DNA of 64,000 nucleotides from JBKCUI01 sp052161625 (lineage in GTDB: Bacteria; Planctomycetota; Planctomycetia; Pirellulales; Pirellulaceae). Position 1 is the first letter of the stretch. The number at the start of each line of letters is the position of its first letter. Location: assembly GCA_052161625.1 (NCBI GenBank), contig CP197412.1. One strand, 5' to 3'. Under the pieces are notes generated by a model. It was not told the origin of the DNA and ran no database searches. It saw nothing but the letters and a program-made list of their open reading frames with translations. Positions 1-8,452 of the stretch are shown in pieces. A program made the position numbers and the translations under genes.

Positions 1-1
1 C

Positions 2-634
2 GGCCATTGCAGCGCCTTTTCGCCAAACGATCGTTTTGTCTTGGTCTGTGATTTGGGGCTTGATCGGGTTTTTGTTTACGAAATGGATTACGAAACAGGC
101 AAGCTGAAGCCCGGCGCATTTCCTTTTCTAGAGTTGCCTGCGGGGGCAGGTCCCAGGCATTTGAGTTTTCATCCGGATGGCAAAAGAGTTTTCATCATCA
201 ACGAAACCAACCTGACGATGACTTCCGCCGATTGGGATGCCGCGACCGGACGTTTGGCCGTTATTCATCACGAGCCAACGGTACCAGAAGGGGTGGATCG
301 CAAAGGTTTTTCGACGGCGGAGGTGCTTGTGCACCCATCGGGCCGGTATGTATACGGAAGCAATCGGGGGCATGACACAATCGCAGTGATGGAATTGGAT
401 CGCGACTCCGGACGGTTGGAACGGACGGCGACCGTCCCAACGCTTGGTAAGACCCCGAGGAATTTCCGATTCGACCCGACCGGCAAATGGTTGCTTGCTG
501 AAAACCAGACCAGCAACACGATCTACACATTCGCCGTTGACCCAGCTTCGGGGCAATTGACCCCGACTCAAAAGAAGGTGGATGTCAAAGCGCCAGCTTG
601 CATTCGATTCGTACCTGAGTTTGTTTCTAAGTAA
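2..634 (+). CDS. lactonase-family beta-propeller protein (5'-truncated by window edge)
   Basis: The reading frame is open from base 2 to the TAA at 632-634, so only the C-terminal ~210 residues are present. The sequence shows repeated propeller-blade signatures: HLSFHPDGKRVF, VLVHPSGRYVYGSNRG and FRFDPTGKWLLAENQ. These are typical of the seven-bladed lactonase / 6-phosphogluconolactonase (Pgl, YbhE-type) family, and the C-terminal CIRFVPE also fits. Planctomycete members are often exported, but the N-terminus lies outside the window, so location and exact substrate cannot be judged. The ATG at 41 is internal to the fold and is not the start. Confidence 0.85.
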   Translation, partial: GHCSAFSPNDRFVLVCDLGLDRVFVYEMDYETGKLKPGAFPFLELPAGAGPRHLSFHPDGKRVFIINETNLTMTSADWDAATGRLAVIHHEPTVPEGVDRKGFSTAEVLVHPSGRYVYGSNRGHDTIAVMELDRDSGRLERTATVPTLGKTPRNFRFDPTGKWLLAENQTSNTIYTFAVDPASGQLTPTQKKVDVKAPACIRFVPEFVSK

Positions 635-640
635 TCAAAT

Positions 641-671
641 TCATGGCATTGAGCTCATGGCATTGAGCTCA
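641..671. repeat. 14-bp tandem duplication
   Basis: TCATGGCATTGAGC occurs at 641-654 and again at 655-668, followed by TCA. It lies between the stop of the lactonase gene and the end of the convergent hypothetical gene. It looks like a recent slippage duplication with no evident function. Confidence 0.85.
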
Positions 672-681
672 AGTAGTCTCG

Positions 682-1311
682 CTAGATTCCGCCAGGGGTT
701 GTGTCGGTGGGGACTGGCTCGACCGCAAGATTCTTAAGGTAGGTCGCAATCGCAGCGTCGCATTGCGACTGCAGTCTATCGGGGGAGTCCGAATTCATCG
801 CGATTTCGCAGAGTTCAGGAATAATCGCGTAATGGCTGTCGATCGCTTGTTGTTGAACGATTGGCCAAAGGACTTTTGCTAGATCAGGATGCGCCGTGGA
901 CCATTCGTCCCAATGTCGGTCTGCACCGACGCCGCGTGCTTCCAGAAGCGTTTGCAGGATGGAGGGAGGACGCTGCTCCGAGGCAGCCCCTTCGGAGACT
1001 TGCAGGATATCCCATCGCGGACTTGCCGTGGAGGCGGTGAGGTGTTGAAGAACAGGTTTGGTGACGGGGGAGCTCGCTGGTCCCAAAACCGTTGCCGAAA
1101 GTCGGATTTTTGTCCCTGGAATCCGCCGATAGGAAAAGCTTCGAACTTGAAAAGTTTGTGGGGAAAATTCGGTGCCGCTGATTTGGGTCCCCACCAACAA
1201 ATAGAGGGAAAGAAAGAGCAAACCGACAATAAAGATCAATATGGCCGAGACCGAGAGAAGCCGCCGGGTTCCGGCAGGGGCTTTGGGCGATCTATTCGGT
1301 TGCTTATTCAT
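682..1311 (-). CDS. membrane-anchored hypothetical protein
   Basis: A 209-residue protein I do not recognise. The N-terminus is basic and proline-rich (MNKQPNRSPKAPAGTRR). One long hydrophobic segment follows at about residues 18-42, predicting a single-pass membrane protein or uncleaved signal anchor with about 165 residues outside. The C-terminal half is mostly helical in character, with two cysteines (LCEIA, QCDAA). It is transcribed away from scpB, with about 130 bases between the two starts. The opposite-strand ORFs here lack recognisable features. Function unknown. Confidence 0.65.
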   Translation of the reverse strand: MNKQPNRSPKAPAGTRRLLSVSAILIFIVGLLFLSLYLLVGTQISGTEFSPQTFQVRSFSYRRIPGTKIRLSATVLGPASSPVTKPVLQHLTASTASPRWDILQVSEGAASEQRPPSILQTLLEARGVGADRHWDEWSTAHPDLAKVLWPIVQQQAIDSHYAIIPELCEIAMNSDSPDRLQSQCDAAIATYLKNLAVEPVPTDTTPGGI

Positions 1312-1445
1312 GGCATGTCCGATCTTTTCGTACGATCACATCGGGTCTGGATCCCAAACCGGTTCGAGCGGTATCTTACGGGAGTGGACGGGTCGTCTCC
1401 AGTCCACTGTCAAGGAAAGGCTGCCGGCTAATCGTTCCGAGGAGA

Positions 1446-2306
1446 ATGGGAATGCGAGAGCGAATGAATGGAAAGGGAATCGTGGTACCCTACTATTCCT
1501 TGCCATTCTTGATGGTTCAAGGCCACGGCGTTGGCGTTAGCCGCCCTTTCGATGCGGAAGCCAGCCATCGCCGCAGTTCCTTGCGATATCGATCGATCGT
1601 CGTGGACCGACAGAATAGGCCCGACGTTGGGTTGTCAAGAAACGGACTCGCCCCGACAGCAATCGAGGATTTCTCGGGGGGAGTCGAGCCAGCTGCTCGC
1701 CCCGAGCCCATTCCACCGAGTAAACAATCCGTGTTGGAGGCAATACTGTTTATTTCTAAAGAGCCGTTGTCGGCTCGCAAGCTAGCCATGTTGGCGGAAC
1801 TCTCCGATCCGACCGAAGCGAGAACATTAGCAAAATCCTTGAACGAGCAATACGACCAGCAGGACTACTCCTTTCGCATTGAGGAGGTCGCCGGAGGATT
1901 GCAGTTGCTAACTCGTCCCCAGTTCTCGCGTTGGATCCGTCGCTTAGAACTCGCCCCCGGTGAGGTTTTGCTCAGTCAAGGGATGCTGGAAACCCTTTCG
2001 ATCATCGCGTACCGTCAGCCGGTGGAGCGGGCGGAGATCGAGGCCATTCGGGGAGTTAGCTCGGATGAGGTGCTGCGACAATTGATGCAGCGGGATTTGG
2101 TTCGCATCGCTGGCCGGTTAGAAGATCTCGGCAGGCCCTACCTATACGGGACAACACGCAAATTTTTACAAGTCTTTGGGCTTCAATCCTTGGAATATCT
2201 TCCGAGGGCGCAAAAGATTCGCGAAGCGGAAGCCGAAATTGCATCAAGACTTGCGGACCAGACGCCAACTGCTCAAGATATGGCCCCTCAGCGAGTCGAG
2301 GAGTAG
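1446..2306 (+). CDS. scpB: SMC-ScpA complex subunit ScpB (segregation and condensation protein B)
   Basis: ScpB is the winged-helix (kite) subunit that works with ScpA and SMC in chromosome condensation and segregation in the cytoplasm. The family core begins near residue 97 (VLEAILFISKEPLS) and includes the diagnostic ETLSIIAYRQPVERAEIEAIRG and GRPYLYGTT stretches, i.e. both winged-helix domains. The roughly 95-residue N-terminal part is not part of the usual family. It is arginine-rich and may be a real extension or an over-long start call. Several in-frame ATGs cluster at 1446-1470 after a GGAGA, but no ATG lies close to the core. scpA is not adjacent. Confidence 0.88.
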   Translation: MGMRERMNGKGIVVPYYSLPFLMVQGHGVGVSRPFDAEASHRRSSLRYRSIVVDRQNRPDVGLSRNGLAPTAIEDFSGGVEPAARPEPIPPSKQSVLEAILFISKEPLSARKLAMLAELSDPTEARTLAKSLNEQYDQQDYSFRIEEVAGGLQLLTRPQFSRWIRRLELAPGEVLLSQGMLETLSIIAYRQPVERAEIEAIRGVSSDEVLRQLMQRDLVRIAGRLEDLGRPYLYGTTRKFLQVFGLQSLEYLPRAQKIREAEAEIASRLADQTPTAQDMAPQRVEE

Positions 2307-2451
2307 CAACGACCCATCCCAAAACAGGTCAGAAAAGTATCAACTTTTCCGTCCTCAGGGTCAGTGTTCAACCCCCGAATGCCCGCTAAGATAGTCCTAC
2401 TTGTTTGCGAAGAGAACCTCACGTACGACGGATAGATTAAGGAGTTCACCT

Positions 2452-2883
2452 GTGAAGATGACGCTAACCGCACGAGAGTTGTCAACGATGTCAACATCCG
2501 AGCAGTTAACCTGGGAATTCGCATCTTGGTCCCCTAGCGGCCAAACATTCGTCATGTCTGACGAAGGCGAAGATTTCGAGGACGAGGACGAGCTCGAAGA
2601 CGAAGACGACGACTTCGAAGACGAGGAAGATGAGGAGTTCGACGACGAGGATGAACTCGACGACGAAGAGGATGAGGAATTCGACGATGACGAAGAAGAA
2701 GAGGAAGACGACGACCTAGAAGACGAGGAGTGGGAAGAGGTCGAGGAAGACGACGACGAGGAGGAAGACGAGGAGTCCGACGAGGAAGAAGAAGACGAAG
2801 AGGATGATTGGGACGACGAGGACGACGACTGGGATGACGACGACGACGAAGACGAGGATGAAGAAGAAGAAGAGTGGGATTGA
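2452..2883 (+). CDS. extremely acidic Asp/Glu-rich small protein
   Basis: A 143-residue product if it starts at the GTG at 2452, which has AAGGAG seven bases upstream. A later in-frame ATG is at 2554. From residue 35 onward the protein is almost only Asp and Glu: about 93 of the last 109 residues are acidic, interspersed with Phe, Leu and Trp (FEDED, DDWDDED), with no Lys or Arg. The coding strand is correspondingly a GA-rich run. The first ~34 residues are ordinary in composition. No enzymatic motif is visible. Such polyacidic tails can chelate divalent cations or mimic nucleic acid, but no function can be assigned. Confidence 0.6.
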   Translation: MKMTLTARELSTMSTSEQLTWEFASWSPSGQTFVMSDEGEDFEDEDELEDEDDDFEDEEDEEFDDEDELDDEEDEEFDDDEEEEEDDDLEDEEWEEVEEDDDEEEDEESDEEEEDEEDDWDDEDDDWDDDDDEDEDEEEEEWD

Positions 2884-3013
2884 TCTCGTTACCTTGGAGG
2901 GGATCAGCCGCAGTGTACATGTTTGTCGAAGCAGCCCTTTCATGGTCGCATCTTGAAGGTCGCGGTAACGGCCTCGGCCGTTCGCTGAGAAGCCCTTTCC
3001 TTCCTCGATTCCT

Positions 3014-3022
3014 TGCTATACT
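3014..3022 (+). promoter_or_regulatory. putative extended -10 promoter for the hemX-like/hemA pair
   Basis: TGCTATACT is a TG-N-TATACT extended -10 about 70 bases upstream of the hemX-like start. No good -35 hexamer is visible 17 bases upstream. Confidence 0.35.
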
Positions 3023-3090
3023 TGAGGAAAAGGGTTTCACGAAGCTCTTGATTTCCCTCCGCGACAAGCCAGCGATCTGCTAGTCAAACC

Positions 3091-3996
3091 ATGCCAAACG
3101 CAACTTGCTTTCTTCTTGCGTACGCGCTGGTGTTGTTGCTGGAATTTGCACGTTGGCGACCACTTTCCAGCCATTGGGATCGGCGATTGCGGGTTTCTCT
3201 TGTGATCGCCATGGGCGTTGCGTTGTTCACGCATACGCTTTACCTGCTTGAACGGGCTTTGATCGGTTACCGAGCCGAAACCAGTTGGACTGCCATCTCG
3301 TGGCACGACTGGGCTGTTCTCGCCAGCTGGGCGTTGGGGGCAACTTATTCCTTTTTGTTGCTCCGACGTGGTAATAGCCGAATTGGGGTCTTTGTCCTTC
3401 CAATTGTCTTGTTGCTTGTAGGGGGAGCAATTGCTCTTCCTCCTGAGGTGGGGGTGCAAACCGATTCGGCTGCTTCGGCGTGGCGATTTGCGCACGGGCT
3501 TGGGATGGCCGCCGGCACGGTATTGGTGTCGCTCGGGTTCTCGATGGGGGTGATGTATTTTCTGCATTCGTCCCGACTCAAAAGTAAGCGACCACTCCAA
3601 TCCCGATTCCCTCTCCCTTCTTTGGAGTATTTGCGATCGTCGGGACGGGTCTGTTTGATCGGTAGCGCCGCCTCAATTGGGTTCGGGATGGTGTCCGGCG
3701 TGATCATGAATTTGACCCAGGACGGGAGAGTTGAGTGGCTGGATCGCGGAATTCTCTTTTCGGCAGGACTATTTGTTTGGCTAGTTATCGCGTCCCTCGC
3801 GCAGTGGCTTTTGGCCAGGCGTGGATCAGGGCATGCGATTGCATGGATGAATGTCTTGTCCTTTCTTATTGTCGCCATCGCCGTATTGCTCGTTTTGAGT
3901 ACGCCGCACGGTGGCAATCAGCCAGGCAATCCATCTGGAAATCGCTCAAACGAGAGTCGTTCGAATCGCGCCTTCCAATCGGGTGAGGTTCCATGA
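3091..3996 (+). CDS. CcsA/HemX-like cytochrome c assembly integral membrane protein
   Basis: A 301-residue protein with about eight hydrophobic helices. It contains the family segment around HGLGMAAGTVLVSLGFSMGV followed by MYFLHSSRLK, as in the HemX/CcsA/CcmC heme-handling membrane proteins. In many bacteria a HemX-like gene precedes hemA and modulates glutamyl-tRNA reductase level or supports heme delivery. Here the stop overlaps the hemA start by 4 bases (ATGA at 3993), indicating translational coupling. The tryptophan-rich WWD motif of true heme lyases is not evident, so I favour the HemX type. The C-terminal ~35 residues are Asn/Ser/Arg-rich and probably disordered. Confidence 0.8.
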   Translation: MPNATCFLLAYALVLLLEFARWRPLSSHWDRRLRVSLVIAMGVALFTHTLYLLERALIGYRAETSWTAISWHDWAVLASWALGATYSFLLLRRGNSRIGVFVLPIVLLLVGGAIALPPEVGVQTDSAASAWRFAHGLGMAAGTVLVSLGFSMGVMYFLHSSRLKSKRPLQSRFPLPSLEYLRSSGRVCLIGSAASIGFGMVSGVIMNLTQDGRVEWLDRGILFSAGLFVWLVIASLAQWLLARRGSGHAIAWMNVLSFLIVAIAVLLVLSTPHGGNQPGNPSGNRSNESRSNRAFQSGEVP

Positions 3997-5270
3997 AGAT
4001 TCGAATGATCGGCTGCAGCCATCACTCGACGCCGGTGGAAATTCGCGAGCGATTCTCGTTCACCGAGCAGCAAAGCGATGCGGCCCTGAACCTTCTCAAG
4101 GACCAGTATGCCGACTGCGAAGCGGTGCTTTTGAGCACTTGCAATCGCGTCGAACTCTACGTGGGGGCTTCGAGCGATGCTTCCTTGCCGACAACCGAAC
4201 AACTCGTGGAATTCGTTGTTCAGTTTCACGGTCTCCCGAAGGAATCCCATCACGGTTACTTTTTGCAACTCGATGGCGAGCAGGCGATGGAGCACCTCTT
4301 TTCTGTCGCGAGCAGTATCGATTCGCTCATCGTTGGGGAATCGCAGATCGCCTCTCAAGTCCACGAGTCTTATGAACGGGCGGTTTTGAAAGGGTTTGCG
4401 GGGCCCGCTCTCCATGCCGCCTTTCAACATGCCAATCAAGTCGCCAAGCGGGTCACCAACGAAACCGAAATCCATCGGCGACGGATCAGCGTCCCCAGCG
4501 TGGCAGTGAGTGAGGTGGCCTCGGAGTTCTTCGAGCGCTTCGACGACAAACATGTCGTTCTAATCGGGAGTGGCGAGATGGGGCGAGAAACCTTGATCTA
4601 CCTCCACAACGCCGGCGCCTCGCATGTTTCCATCGTCAACCGCTCGTTGGAGAACGCCGAGAAACTCGCATCGGAATTCGGCGTTCGCGCTTATCCCTGG
4701 AGCGATTTGGAGAAACAGATTGCCAGTGCGGATCTGATCGTCAGCACCACCGGGGCAACGGAACCGATTGTTACCGAAAGCAGCTTTCGCAAGATGCTCG
4801 ACGTCCGAAGCAAGGGGACCTTGCTGATCCTCGACCTCGCCGTTCCTCGGGATTTTGAACCCTCCATCGGTAGGCTCCCCGACGTTTACCTCTACTCCGT
4901 CGATGATCTCCAAGCGGTTTGCGACAGGAATCGCAATTTGCGAGAGCAGCAGCTCCCTCGTGCGCGACGAATTATCGTTGAGGAAGTCGATCGCATCATG
5001 TCCGATTGGCAACACCGCGCGTCGGGGGATACGATCCGGGCTCTCCGGGAGCGAGCCTCCCAAATACGCGAATCGGAATTAGCACGATTGCTCGCAAAGC
5101 AACCGATGCAATCGATTACCCCGGACATGCAGCAGGAAATCAATCACGCATTCGATCGCCTCGTAAACAAACTGCTGCACCAACCATTGCAGTCGATTCG
5201 GGAAGTCGCCCATGTCGAACAACGCGACTCCCTGGTTTCCGCGTTGCGAAAACTCTTTCAGATTCGGTAG
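3993..5270 (+). CDS. hemA: glutamyl-tRNA reductase
   Basis: Catalyses NADPH-dependent reduction of glutamyl-tRNA to glutamate-1-semialdehyde, the first committed step of tetrapyrrole synthesis by the C5 route. At 425 residues it has the normal family length. The catalytic Cys50 sits in LLSTCNRVELY, and the N-terminal GCSHHSTP motif is intact. The substrate-recognition segment SLIVGESQIASQV is present. The NADPH-binding glycine motif is LIGSGEMGRETL, near residue 190. The C-terminal dimerisation helix region is complete. It is coupled to the upstream hemX-like gene by a 4-base overlap and is convergent with the next gene, 17 bases away. Confidence 0.96.
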   Translation: MKIRMIGCSHHSTPVEIRERFSFTEQQSDAALNLLKDQYADCEAVLLSTCNRVELYVGASSDASLPTTEQLVEFVVQFHGLPKESHHGYFLQLDGEQAMEHLFSVASSIDSLIVGESQIASQVHESYERAVLKGFAGPALHAAFQHANQVAKRVTNETEIHRRRISVPSVAVSEVASEFFERFDDKHVVLIGSGEMGRETLIYLHNAGASHVSIVNRSLENAEKLASEFGVRAYPWSDLEKQIASADLIVSTTGATEPIVTESSFRKMLDVRSKGTLLILDLAVPRDFEPSIGRLPDVYLYSVDDLQAVCDRNRNLREQQLPRARRIIVEEVDRIMSDWQHRASGDTIRALRERASQIRESELARLLAKQPMQSITPDMQQEINHAFDRLVNKLLHQPLQSIREVAHVEQRDSLVSALRKLFQIR

Positions 5271-5287
5271 TGAACAGTTTCACCCCA

Positions 5288-6901
5288 CTATCGGGACGAC
5301 ACGATCTCCGTTGTATGTCCCTTTCGTTTCGATAGCTGTAGTTTATCGGCTAAGAATTCCACGACCGCTTGCGCTTCGCGACGCGAGGACAATACCGAGA
5401 GCATGGTAACCCGCTTCGGTTGTCCGCGCACGGTCAAAACAACGTCCCAGCGTTCTGCTGCCGTGTTGTGGACCACTTGATGGCTCCCGATCTGACAGTC
5501 ATCGGAAGATGGGCAAGTTCCCCGGGTCCGAAATCCAAAGACCCCCGATTCGTATCGAATTTGGTAGTGGGGACGTTTCTGGAGGGCCGCAAGCTTTCGC
5601 TTGTCCTGATTTTCAGGTCTTGGCTGGGGAATGAAGCGAAGGTGGCATCGCCAAGTCCACAAATCGTAAAGTCCATAGAGCCCCATTGCCAGGAATACAC
5701 CGGGAAAGACGGCTACGAACAATGCCGTGCTCCAGGGCCGAATTGCGAGCAGGACCCAAACAACGGGCCCAAGGCAAATGGCGGAGAACACAAGCAATCC
5801 CAGGAAGTAAGACTGCTTCCAATGCGAAAAGGTCCATCGAATTTCACCGTCGGCCGAGATCGTTTCGCGCATGTGATACCTCGCAACGACTTGTTCCGGA
5901 TCGACTCGGTCGATGAAGGGCTCGACAAGCGATTCGTCAGGCTGGTAGTGAAGCTGACTTTCGGAGGTTCGAAATACAGGGACGATAAACGAGGATTGCA
6001 TCCCCGGCAGGCCATCTTTCGTACTCGCGGACAGCTCCCAATACACGGGCTGCTGCGATAGGAAATCGGTCTGAACACACGAATAAGGGATGGCGAACGA
6101 GAAAGGAATAGCTGTGGTGCCCAATCGCGGGGCTTGGAGAGTTTGCGAAAGATGCAATGTCTCGCTCCAAATGGTCTCGGAGTAATTTTGCGTCTTCGTT
6201 TGACCGTTCTTGCGCGTTTTGCGTTGCATCGATTTCGTGCACCGCAACGTAATCGCGTATAGGGTCCCTTCTGGAAAGACTTCGTGCAGGATTACCGCGC
6301 CACTCAATGGCCCCCCGATGATGCCCGGCACGTCCGCCAACTTCAATTCGGCCCTGTTCCACTTCCTACCCATCCAGAACATTCGGACGACCAACAACCA
6401 CACGACGGTCGCCGCGATCGCGATGCCGTAACCTACGTTCGTCGCCTTGCCAATCGCGAATGGCCAAGCAATCAGCAGCAACGCCAGGAACAGAATCCCC
6501 GCGACTCTCCAGCCTGCTCGATTGCTCAACACGATGTGTTTACGTGCCCAGTCGCTGCGAGCAAGCCACGGTTTGTCCGGATTCTTTCGGAATCCCTGGC
6601 GAATACTTTCCGTAGCCAGCCACCACTGTGGAAGTAGGAGGAAAACGAGGGCAACAAAGATGGGCCATGAAACCATCAAGAACGCATTGGCAAGTTCAGG
6701 CCAATCGGCTGGCTGCCCCTGCAAGGCTGGTTGCCCCTGCAAGAAAGGGAGCAACTGGTTTTGAAATGGCGCCCACTGCTTGTACGTCCAGTACAGAAAT
6801 GGAATGGATAACAATTGGATGCACCGGCCTATTAACTGAGACGGCCACGCGTGGGGATGACGTTCGTAATCGGATTCCATAGTTTTTGAATAAGTCTTCA
6901 A
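5288..6901 (-). CDS. large multi-pass membrane protein of unknown function (DUF3592-like features)
   Basis: A 537-residue protein with about six hydrophobic helices: one at residues 28-45, three between about 70 and 180, and a hairpin near 370-425. A soluble beta-rich region at about 185-365 separates them. The first-helix loop contains an in-frame 6-residue duplication, LQGQPA twice, caused by an 18-bp tandem repeat. The arrangement of an outer domain between helix clusters resembles DUF3592-type proteins, but the match is weak. The start is either ATG 6901 or ATG 6880 (MESDYERH). No catalytic motif was seen. It is convergent with hemA. Confidence 0.7.
   Translation of the reverse strand: MKTYSKTMESDYERHPHAWPSQLIGRCIQLLSIPFLYWTYKQWAPFQNQLLPFLQGQPALQGQPADWPELANAFLMVSWPIFVALVFLLLPQWWLATESIRQGFRKNPDKPWLARSDWARKHIVLSNRAGWRVAGILFLALLLIAWPFAIGKATNVGYGIAIAATVVWLLVVRMFWMGRKWNRAELKLADVPGIIGGPLSGAVILHEVFPEGTLYAITLRCTKSMQRKTRKNGQTKTQNYSETIWSETLHLSQTLQAPRLGTTAIPFSFAIPYSCVQTDFLSQQPVYWELSASTKDGLPGMQSSFIVPVFRTSESQLHYQPDESLVEPFIDRVDPEQVVARYHMRETISADGEIRWTFSHWKQSYFLGLLVFSAICLGPVVWVLLAIRPWSTALFVAVFPGVFLAMGLYGLYDLWTWRCHLRFIPQPRPENQDKRKLAALQKRPHYQIRYESGVFGFRTRGTCPSSDDCQIGSHQVVHNTAAERWDVVLTVRGQPKRVTMLSVLSSRREAQAVVEFLADKLQLSKRKGHTTEIVSSR
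6708..6743. repeat. 18-bp in-frame tandem duplication
   Basis: Two 18-bp copies (6708-6725 and 6726-6743) differ at one base and encode LQGQPA twice in the membrane protein on the minus strand. The duplication keeps the frame and lies in a loop. Confidence 0.85.
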
Positions 6902-6968
6902 GAATCACTCGCCGAATGATTGCAGATTCGCAGTGAGCAGATCGAGCAGATCGAGCAACGAATCTGGA

Positions 6969-8183
6969 TTAGGGGATGGGTTGAACCGGTATCGATTGGC
7001 TTGTTACCCATGCTTCATCAAACGCAACGTGTTTCATACTCTTTCCTTGGGGGACAAAGTAGCTGTAGACTGCGTGAATCGTCCCATCTTTTCCTTGAAT
7101 GATCGCAGGGTAGTGATACGAGTGGCCAGGCGAATCTTCCAGATGTTTGGTCTATCGCCAACTCTTCCCCTCATCTTCGGAAACGGAGACGGCCAAGCGG
7201 TGGCGGCCGTCGAGCGTATCGTTGTAAATAAGCATCCAACGGCCATTTTGCAATCGGACGGCATCGAGACCGGATCCTGGATTGGCGAGCTCGGAAGAGA
7301 AGGCATCGGTCCACGATTCCCCTTGGTCTCGCGATTCACAGATGCGGATCTTGCCAGTGAATCCATTCTCCCGCATGTATGCGACCAAGGTCCCGTCCTG
7401 ACGTTCGACAACAGCCGGTTGTATGTTTCCGTATCCGATCAACGGTCCGCTTGCTCGCCACGTTAGACCACCATCGTCGCTGATCGCCATCAGGGATATC
7501 GAGAAGGTATCGGTGTAGAGCGGGAGAAGAATTCGCCCGGATCGGAGCACAGTCGGTTTGCAGCGCGGTTGCCAGCCCAAGCGTTGGTAGAGCTTGTCGT
7601 TCAAACGACTCTTGACCAACTCGACGCCAGCTTGTTGTTTGGCATCGAGCTGAATGTTATTGCTCTGGAGAAACTTATCCAGCTTTCCAAGAACTTCCGG
7701 ACCGAAATCCTTTGGTTTGAGAAACAGCGTCTCTCGGCGTTTCCACTGGGGAGAGCCGGTGCCAGAATAGTCCGTCGAAACGGCCACCTGGGTCAAGCAT
7801 GATTCCCACGTGTTGGCGAGGATTACGGGCCAAAACAAAAACAGTTGGCCATTTTGATCGACCATCATGCACGTATTGCAATCGGGGAGTTCGGGGGTGT
7901 CGACCATAAGGAATGGTTCGGACCATTTGGCTTCACCGGGCTTTTTTCGGCTTCCGAGGACCTTGACGTCATCCGCCTTCCGTTCGCCCGAGCCGCGATA
8001 CCAGGAAACGAGCAACTCACCGTCGGGCAATTCGACAATCCCAGGTGCATGATTGTGTTGCGCGTCCAGCGGAAAGATGAGCTCCTCTTTTCGATCTTCG
8101 GCTCGACAGGTTTCGAGGGATAAAAAAGAGATGGATGCGATGAGGCACGACGCGAAAAGTGATGGGGAATGCTTCATGATCAA
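6969..8183 (-). pseudogene. secreted sialidase/BNR-repeat protein interrupted by one in-frame amber codon
   Basis: The open part (7152-8183, 343 residues) has a signal peptide ending near TCRAEDRK. It then shows BNR/Asp-box sialidase-fold features: PGIVELPDGELLVSWYRG, SDDGGLTWR, SRDQGESW and EDEGKSWR. The frame stops at TAG (7152-7154) directly after EGKSWR. Read through that TAG, the same frame continues for 60 codons to TAA at 6969, giving TKHLEDSPGHSYHYPAI, then KDGTIHAVYSY and KHVAFDEAWV. That is the expected C-terminal blade of this family (planctomycete exo-alpha-sialidase-like proteins). One substitution (for example CAG to TAG) therefore explains the interruption. The truncated protein may still be made, but it lacks the last propeller blade. 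A sequencing error cannot be excluded. Confidence 0.8.
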
Positions 8184-8350
8184 GGCGTAGAGGTCGCTTG
8201 GAGAGAATCGGAATTACTTTGCAGTCCGTTCTAACATGGACTGGTTGAAAACAGCTGCATCAATCTAGCAATTCCATATGCCTGGATGTAGGAATCGAAA
8301 TGGAGGGGCGCGATCTTTTAGGTCTTTTCCGACGAGGTAGGGTTTTTGTC

Positions 8351-8356
8351 TATAAT
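8351..8356 (+). promoter_or_regulatory. putative -10 box (TATAAT) for the oxidoreductase gene
   Basis: A perfect TATAAT stands about 100 bases upstream of the ATG at 8453, in the divergent intergenic space between the sialidase-like gene and the oxidoreductase. No convincing -35 was found. Confidence 0.4.
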
Positions 8357-8452
8357 GGGGGCCCGCGATCCGAGTATCCAAGATGGGATGCTATTCGTTT
8401 CGACGTTCAACCTTCCCGCTTTTCCCCACCTGAATTGAGGAATTTCACCATC

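Noticed and set aside
2552..3067. Arg/Pro-rich minus-strand ORF opposite the acidic gene
   Set aside because: It is the complement of the GA-rich acidic coding run; its composition follows from that and it has no motif or plausible start context.
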